Source: Dermanyssus gallinae
Taxonomy: Eukaryota > Arthropoda > Arachnida > Mesostigmata > Dermanyssidae
Reading direction: 5' to 3'
Assembly (NCBI GenBank): GCA_003439945.1
Contig: QVRM01002189.1
Span: forward strand, 1,936,501-2,000,500
DNA: 64,000 bases
The translations under genes were made by a program, and so were the position numbers. Under the pieces are notes generated by a model that was given only the letters and a program-made list of their open reading frames with translations, was not told where the DNA came from and ran no database searches. Below are positions 60,108 through 64,000 of the stretch, in pieces; position 1 is the first letter of the stretch; each line of letters starts with the position of its first letter.

Positions 60108-61168
60108 TTATTTATGAATATCTATTTTGTCCCCTTCAAAGTAATCCCCATGAGATATTATACACTTGTGCCAACGGTTTTTCCAATCTTCGAAGCACTT
60201 CAAAAAACCATTTTTTTTATCTTGTTCAGCTCCTCCTTCGATGCCGTCTTTATCTCGTCAAGCGTAGCGTAACGTCGTCCTTTCATGGGCCTCTTCAGTT
60301 TAGGGAACAAGAAAAAGTCACAGGGGGCCAGATCTGGGGAATACGGTGGCTGCGGCATCATTAGTGTGTTGTTTTTGGCCAAAAACTCGCGCACAAGCAA
60401 CGATGTGTGAGCAGGGGCGTAATCGTGGTGCAAAAGCCAATTTTTGTTCTTCCACAAATCCGGGCGTTTCTGGCGGATTGCTTCGCGCAAATTGCGCATA
60501 ACTTGCAGGTAATATTCCTTATTGACCGTTCTACCCTGTGGCAAGAACTCATGATGCACCACGCCCCTGCAATCGAAGAAAACTGTCAGCAAAACTTTCA
60601 CATTCGACCGAACTTGGCGCGCTTTCTTCGGTCTTGGTTCGTGCGGCAGCTTCCATTGAGATGATTGAGCTTTGGTTTCCACGTCATAACCATAAACCCA
60701 CGATTCGTCACCAGTTATGACCCTCTGGAGCAAATTTGGGTCGTCGCGGACAGAGTCCAACATCTCATTAGCAATGTTCATGCGATGCTGTTTTTGGTCG
60801 CAATTGAGCAATTTTGGTACGAATTTCGCGGCGACCCGTCTCATGCCCAAATCATTGATAAAAATCGAATGGCACGAGCCAATCGATATGTTTAGGTCCT
60901 CAGCAACTTCTCTAACGGTGATTCGACGATTGGCCAATACCATTTTCTCCACTTCATTAATTTTTTCGTCTGTTGTTGAAGTGCTCGGGCGTCCGGCACG
61001 CTCTTCGTCGTTCACATCTTCTCGGCCTTCTGAGAACATTTTGTACCACCGATAAACGTTGCTTCGGTCCAAGGTAGCTTCTCCGTATGCCACAGTCAAC
61101 ATTCGGAATGCATCCGCGCACTTAATTTCGTTTTTCACACAAAATTTGATACAGGTTCTTTGATCCAT
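60108..61168 (-). pseudogene. mariner transposase, one C-terminal frameshift
   Basis: Cut-and-paste transposase of the DD34D mariner family, acting in the nucleus on the 29-bp ends. The start is ATG at 61,166-61,168 (M-D-Q-R-T-C-I-K-F-C), 15 codons inside the open frame, where family proteins begin. The helix-turn-helix region covers about residues 5-110, with the linker S-G/A-G-R-P-S near residue 60. Catalytic residues are intact: Asp in V-I-T-G-D-E-S-W, Asp in L-H-H-D-Y-A-P-A-H, and Asp 35 residues later in S-P-D-L-A-P-C-D-F-F. The frame stops at 60,200-60,202 after K-K-M-V-F. One base further along, the expected C-terminus continues (K-C-F-E-D-W-K-N-R-W-H-K-C-I) to TAA at 60,108-60,110. 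A one-base loss in the T6 run (minus strand, about 60,202-60,207) explains this. H-H-D-Y in place of the usual H-H-D-N is unusual. Confidence 0.95.
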
Positions 61169-61344
61169 TTTTTTGAATAGGTAAAAATCGAAGACGATCC
61201 AAAACACGTGCAAGCAAAGCAGCTGTCAACAATTAAGTGAACATTCAAAATGGCCGAGCTTGTCGGCATAAGTGAGAGACATGAGTACCAACATAACGCC
61301 ACAAAAAATCGAAATTCGAATATACGTAACCCGCGAAAATTCAA

Positions 61345-61373
61345 AAGTCGCGATACTTTTTGAACACACCTCG
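61345..61373 (-). repeat. mariner terminal inverted repeat (transposase 5' side)
   Basis: 29 bp, exact reverse complement of 60,056-60,084. Confidence 0.95.
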
Positions 61374-61399
61374 TATGTGCTGGTTATTAGCGGTATGTA

Positions 61400-62060
61400 G
61401 TGCTTCGAACCACTCGGCCTCAGCTACCACTCCCACTTCGTACCAGCTATCGGTAGCTCGGCCAGTTAACGTTCGGGTCTAAAAAAGAAGGCGCTGCCAC
61501 CCATAGGATCGCATCGGATTCTCGGACAGAGTTATTTCTTCACCCTTAATGCTTACAATCGGGTTAAGCACTGACCTGCAGTTACACTCCTCTGCAGGAA
61601 AAAAACGGGATTAAGTCCAGTGCAAGCACGCTTAAGATGGCCAAAAGGTAACGACGAAATTTCAGCGTATAGTCATCTCAATCGAGCTGACACTTCGAAT
61701 AAGTGGGTTTGATAATGCATAGCACATCAATGCGGAGCTTTTTTTGGCCGGATAACAGAATATGAATTGCGCACCAGCTGTCTAAAAATACGAATATGCA
61801 TTTCATTCCGATATTCGCACATTTTCTGAAGAACCAGCAGGCATATTACGCATCTTTTATAAAAGCTCAATGTCGGTTTTGCGGAACGGAGCCTACACAT
61901 GTAAGCCTTGGAACAATGCGTGATGGATATAGTCGCCTATAAATGTCAGCACTGAATTCAGTACACGCTCTAGTACTTACATTATAGAGCTGAGAAACAG
62001 AATTTGTAAAAATTTAGAGTTAGAGCTTAACTTATAGAGTTTCTAAACTTCATTTGGCGA
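61400..62060. other. no gene; possible 3' part of the adjacent LINE
   Basis: AT-rich, no open frame of note on either strand. Part of it may be the decayed C-terminal region of the LINE to the right. Confidence 0.3.
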
Positions 62061-62930
62061 TCGGAAGTGATACTAAAGCACGCTTGGCATATGCATGCAG
62101 ATTTCAGGTATCGCTTCTTGGTGAAGTATCGACACAACTTTATCTTTGTCTTTTTTGACAGCACACTTTGACGTTGATGTGTCTGTCCTGCACATTTGGG
62201 CTCCCTTCAAGGCAGAATCGATTGTGTATTGTAAATGCAACGTTATCTTGGCTAGACACATTGACATCTATTTTGAAGTCATCGGTTTAGGGTTTGAGTT
62301 TGCATTGTACATTGAGCTTATTTCATATAAATTTTACATTCTGAGCAAAAGTGGCACACAGTACGGTCCCTGTGGGACTTCGGAAGCGAAAAGTCCTAGA
62401 CTAAAACAGGCTTTTCCTACCTTAACTTTGAAATTGGTCGCGCACACTTGGTCTAGACGCGATACCAAGTAGTTATTCTGGGACCTAATCTTAGCGCTTA
62501 CAGCGCTCACAATTTGGCCGGTAGTATATTACGGTCCACTCGATCGAAATCTCGCAGGAAATCAAAATACACTGTATAAATAGGTCGCCCATTGTTGCGC
62601 GCTAGAGACCAATCGTGAGCAGCTTCAAGCGGCTAAGATTTTGTGGAGCGCCCCCTTTGTAAGGACACGCTGTTGGGGGATTAGAAGATTGCTCTCAGAG
62701 AGCAACAAGAGAAATATTTGGTCTGCAATGATCTTTTCCATAATAAAACATGAGATTTCGCTTTGCGCAAGGATACTGTTACGTGGGTCGGATCGCGATG
62801 TCCTTTTACGCACTGCGTCGCAACGGCGGGTAACTTAAAGATAGATAGATAGATAGATATATAGTATATCCGTAGCCTCAGACAATTAATCCGAGTAAAA
62901 CGCGCCGCTGGCGGTTCTGCCAGCACGTCG
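62060..62930 (-). pseudogene. LINE reverse transcriptase fragment (Jockey/CR1-like)
   Basis: Minus-strand fragments follow RT order: K-I-I-A-D-Q-I..L-L-S-E-S-N-L-L near 62,710, Y-F-D-F-L-R-D-F-D-R-V near 62,550 (first catalytic region), S-E-V-P-Q-G near 62,380, a T-D-D box in another frame near 62,280, and T-S-K-C-A-V-K near 62,160. At least two frameshifts and several stops are present, so the copy is dead. The DFLRDFDRV and VPQG blocks are typical of Jockey/CR1-type enzymes. This makes it a different family from the YVDD element at 15 kb. No 5' endonuclease or terminal duplication was found. Confidence 0.65.
62841..62860. repeat. (GATA)n microsatellite
   Basis: Four to five GATA units passing into ATATAG. 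Confidence 0.9.
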
Positions 62931-64000
62931 GCTAATTAATTGAAGACAATTAGAAAAAGTGTATCAGGCATGCGGCTTTACTTCCGTCTGGGATTCTCTG
63001 CGTTTAAAAACACTTTGCGCTCAGACTGAAAGTAATGTCGTTTAATACGAAGCCGGTATGTTTCGAGACGGGAGGCAGAGTGCCTATGGGCGACTCGTGC
63101 ACGCTTTTCGCGTAATCCCCAAGAATCCTGTGACTGTTAACAGTCAGTGGAGAAATGCCACTGTGGAGACTGAAACGACATTCGGCAAATTAGACGAAGG
63201 ATATGGTAATATGCGTATACATTTGTAGCCAAAATACGCGCTTTAACAGCTCAAATAGTGGAAGATTTGCGCGTCGATCTCTCCAGGAATAGAAACGTAG
63301 GACAAAATGGCCAACGCTTCTTCCGAACGCAAACGTTAAAGGATGTTCGATATTATTAATTTGGATGTCTTAGTTTCCCGGAACGCCTAATGTTTCAGAA
63401 GACATGTCAAGTAAAAAACACCTGTGTATAGTCAAAAAGTAAAGCATAGTTAAGTCGATATAGAATGTACACAAATTTGCACAAACTTAAATCGAATTCC
63501 GGAGTCATGGCATAGCCTAAGTGGTTTTAAAATGCTAGATAGGCTAGAATGAGGGTGAAATGTGGAAGAACTGGTGGCGCAAGGAGGTGAACGCGGGACA
63601 AAGACCCGACGGAATCGCCAGATGGTGGGGAGAACCGGTGGTGGAAGAGGTAGTGGCGGCCGGAAGTGTAAAGAAGCCGTTCAACACTGCTGATATTGCT
63701 GGTGCTGCTAATGTCAACACAAAAAACCAACGACCAGGAGGAATAGTTAGCGGGCTGCCGCCAAGCTGCACTGAACTTAGTGTTAGGTTCCCCAATAAGT
63801 GCTTTACTCCCAGGAACCTGGTGGCAAGCTGGTCAGTCGGATGTATATTATATACATATGGCAGGGTCGAGCCCGGTCGCGTGGTGCATTCGCTTGCGCC
63901 TTGCGATCAAAGAAGACACATAGGTGCGCGGGGGGGTGGGAGGGGCGAGCCCCACCGTTGCACATTTGTATTTATCTAGGGTCTGTCTATGAAGCAATGC
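62930..64000. other. no gene recognised
   Basis: A 139-codon plus frame at 63,560-63,979 is opposed by open minus frames and lacks motifs, a good start context or splice sites. Nothing else is visible before the window ends. Confidence 0.35.

Larger units (their letters stand above)
60056..61373 (-). mobile_element. nearly intact mariner transposon
   Basis: A 1,318-bp element with perfect 29-bp terminal inverted repeats (60,056-60,084 and 61,345-61,373; outer end CGAGGTGTGTTCAAAAAGTA) between TA duplications at 60,054-60,055 and 61,374-61,375. Joining the flanks recreates GCACATATGTGC, a perfect 12-bp palindrome centred on the target TA. The transposase has a single frameshift. This is the youngest-looking element in the window. 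Confidence 0.96.

Noticed and set aside
62146..62472. 108-codon plus frame
   Set aside because: It is antisense to the LINE reverse transcriptase fragment, whose VPQG and SKCAV blocks read on the minus strand.

Overview
This is a eukaryotic nuclear window, most likely from a chelicerate arthropod of the mite/tick kind. The evidence for eukaryote is consensus splice sites, AATAAA signals, very long (TA)n and (GTT)n microsatellites, mariner/Tc1 transposons and several families of non-LTR retrotransposon. The evidence for mite/tick is indirect. The LINE at 6.9-12.0 kb has the ORF1 'GDSN' esterase-like domain and the ORF2 C-terminus (QREV..ALGC) that I associate with tick genomes, and the receptor gene has arthropod A-type muscarinic features. 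Species cannot be fixed from sequence alone.

Layout. 0-18.4 kb is a transposon graveyard. It holds a decayed reverse transcriptase (1.0-2.6 kb, +), an IS630-type transposase scrap (3.1 kb), a complete Tc1-family element with about 200-bp inverted repeats and one nonsense codon (4.5-6.1 kb), and a tick-type LINE (6.9-12.0 kb, -). An RLE-type (R2-group-like) retrotransposon has jumped into the endonuclease domain of that LINE, leaving a perfect 10-bp target duplication. A second LINE (13.5-15.7 kb, -), a tRNA-derived SINE-like unit (about 16.0 kb) and another reverse transcriptase remnant (17.5-18.4 kb, -) follow. 18.4-28.3 kb has no gene I can support.

28.5-30.4 kb carries the one certain host gene: an uninterrupted 629-codon muscarinic acetylcholine receptor, preceded by an overlapping upstream ORF. 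30.4-45 kb is microsatellite-rich and contains a candidate small secreted-protein gene (36.1-37.0 kb) and a better-supported uncharacterised three-exon gene (40.9-44.2 kb). The latter has matching splice phases, a cysteine cluster and a poly(A) signal, and its second intron holds a LINE fragment.

45-64 kb contains a decayed mariner (46.4-47.6 kb), isolated candidate exons (49.6, 57.1 and 57.9 kb), a cluster of GTT/AAC repeats including an uninterrupted 92-unit GTT array (54.0 kb), a nearly intact mariner with perfect 29-bp inverted repeats and a single C-terminal frameshift (60.1-61.4 kb), and a further LINE fragment (62-62.9 kb, -).

The genes do not form an operon-like unit. The receptor acts in cholinergic signalling at the cell surface. 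The mobile elements show repeated nested insertion around and inside host introns.
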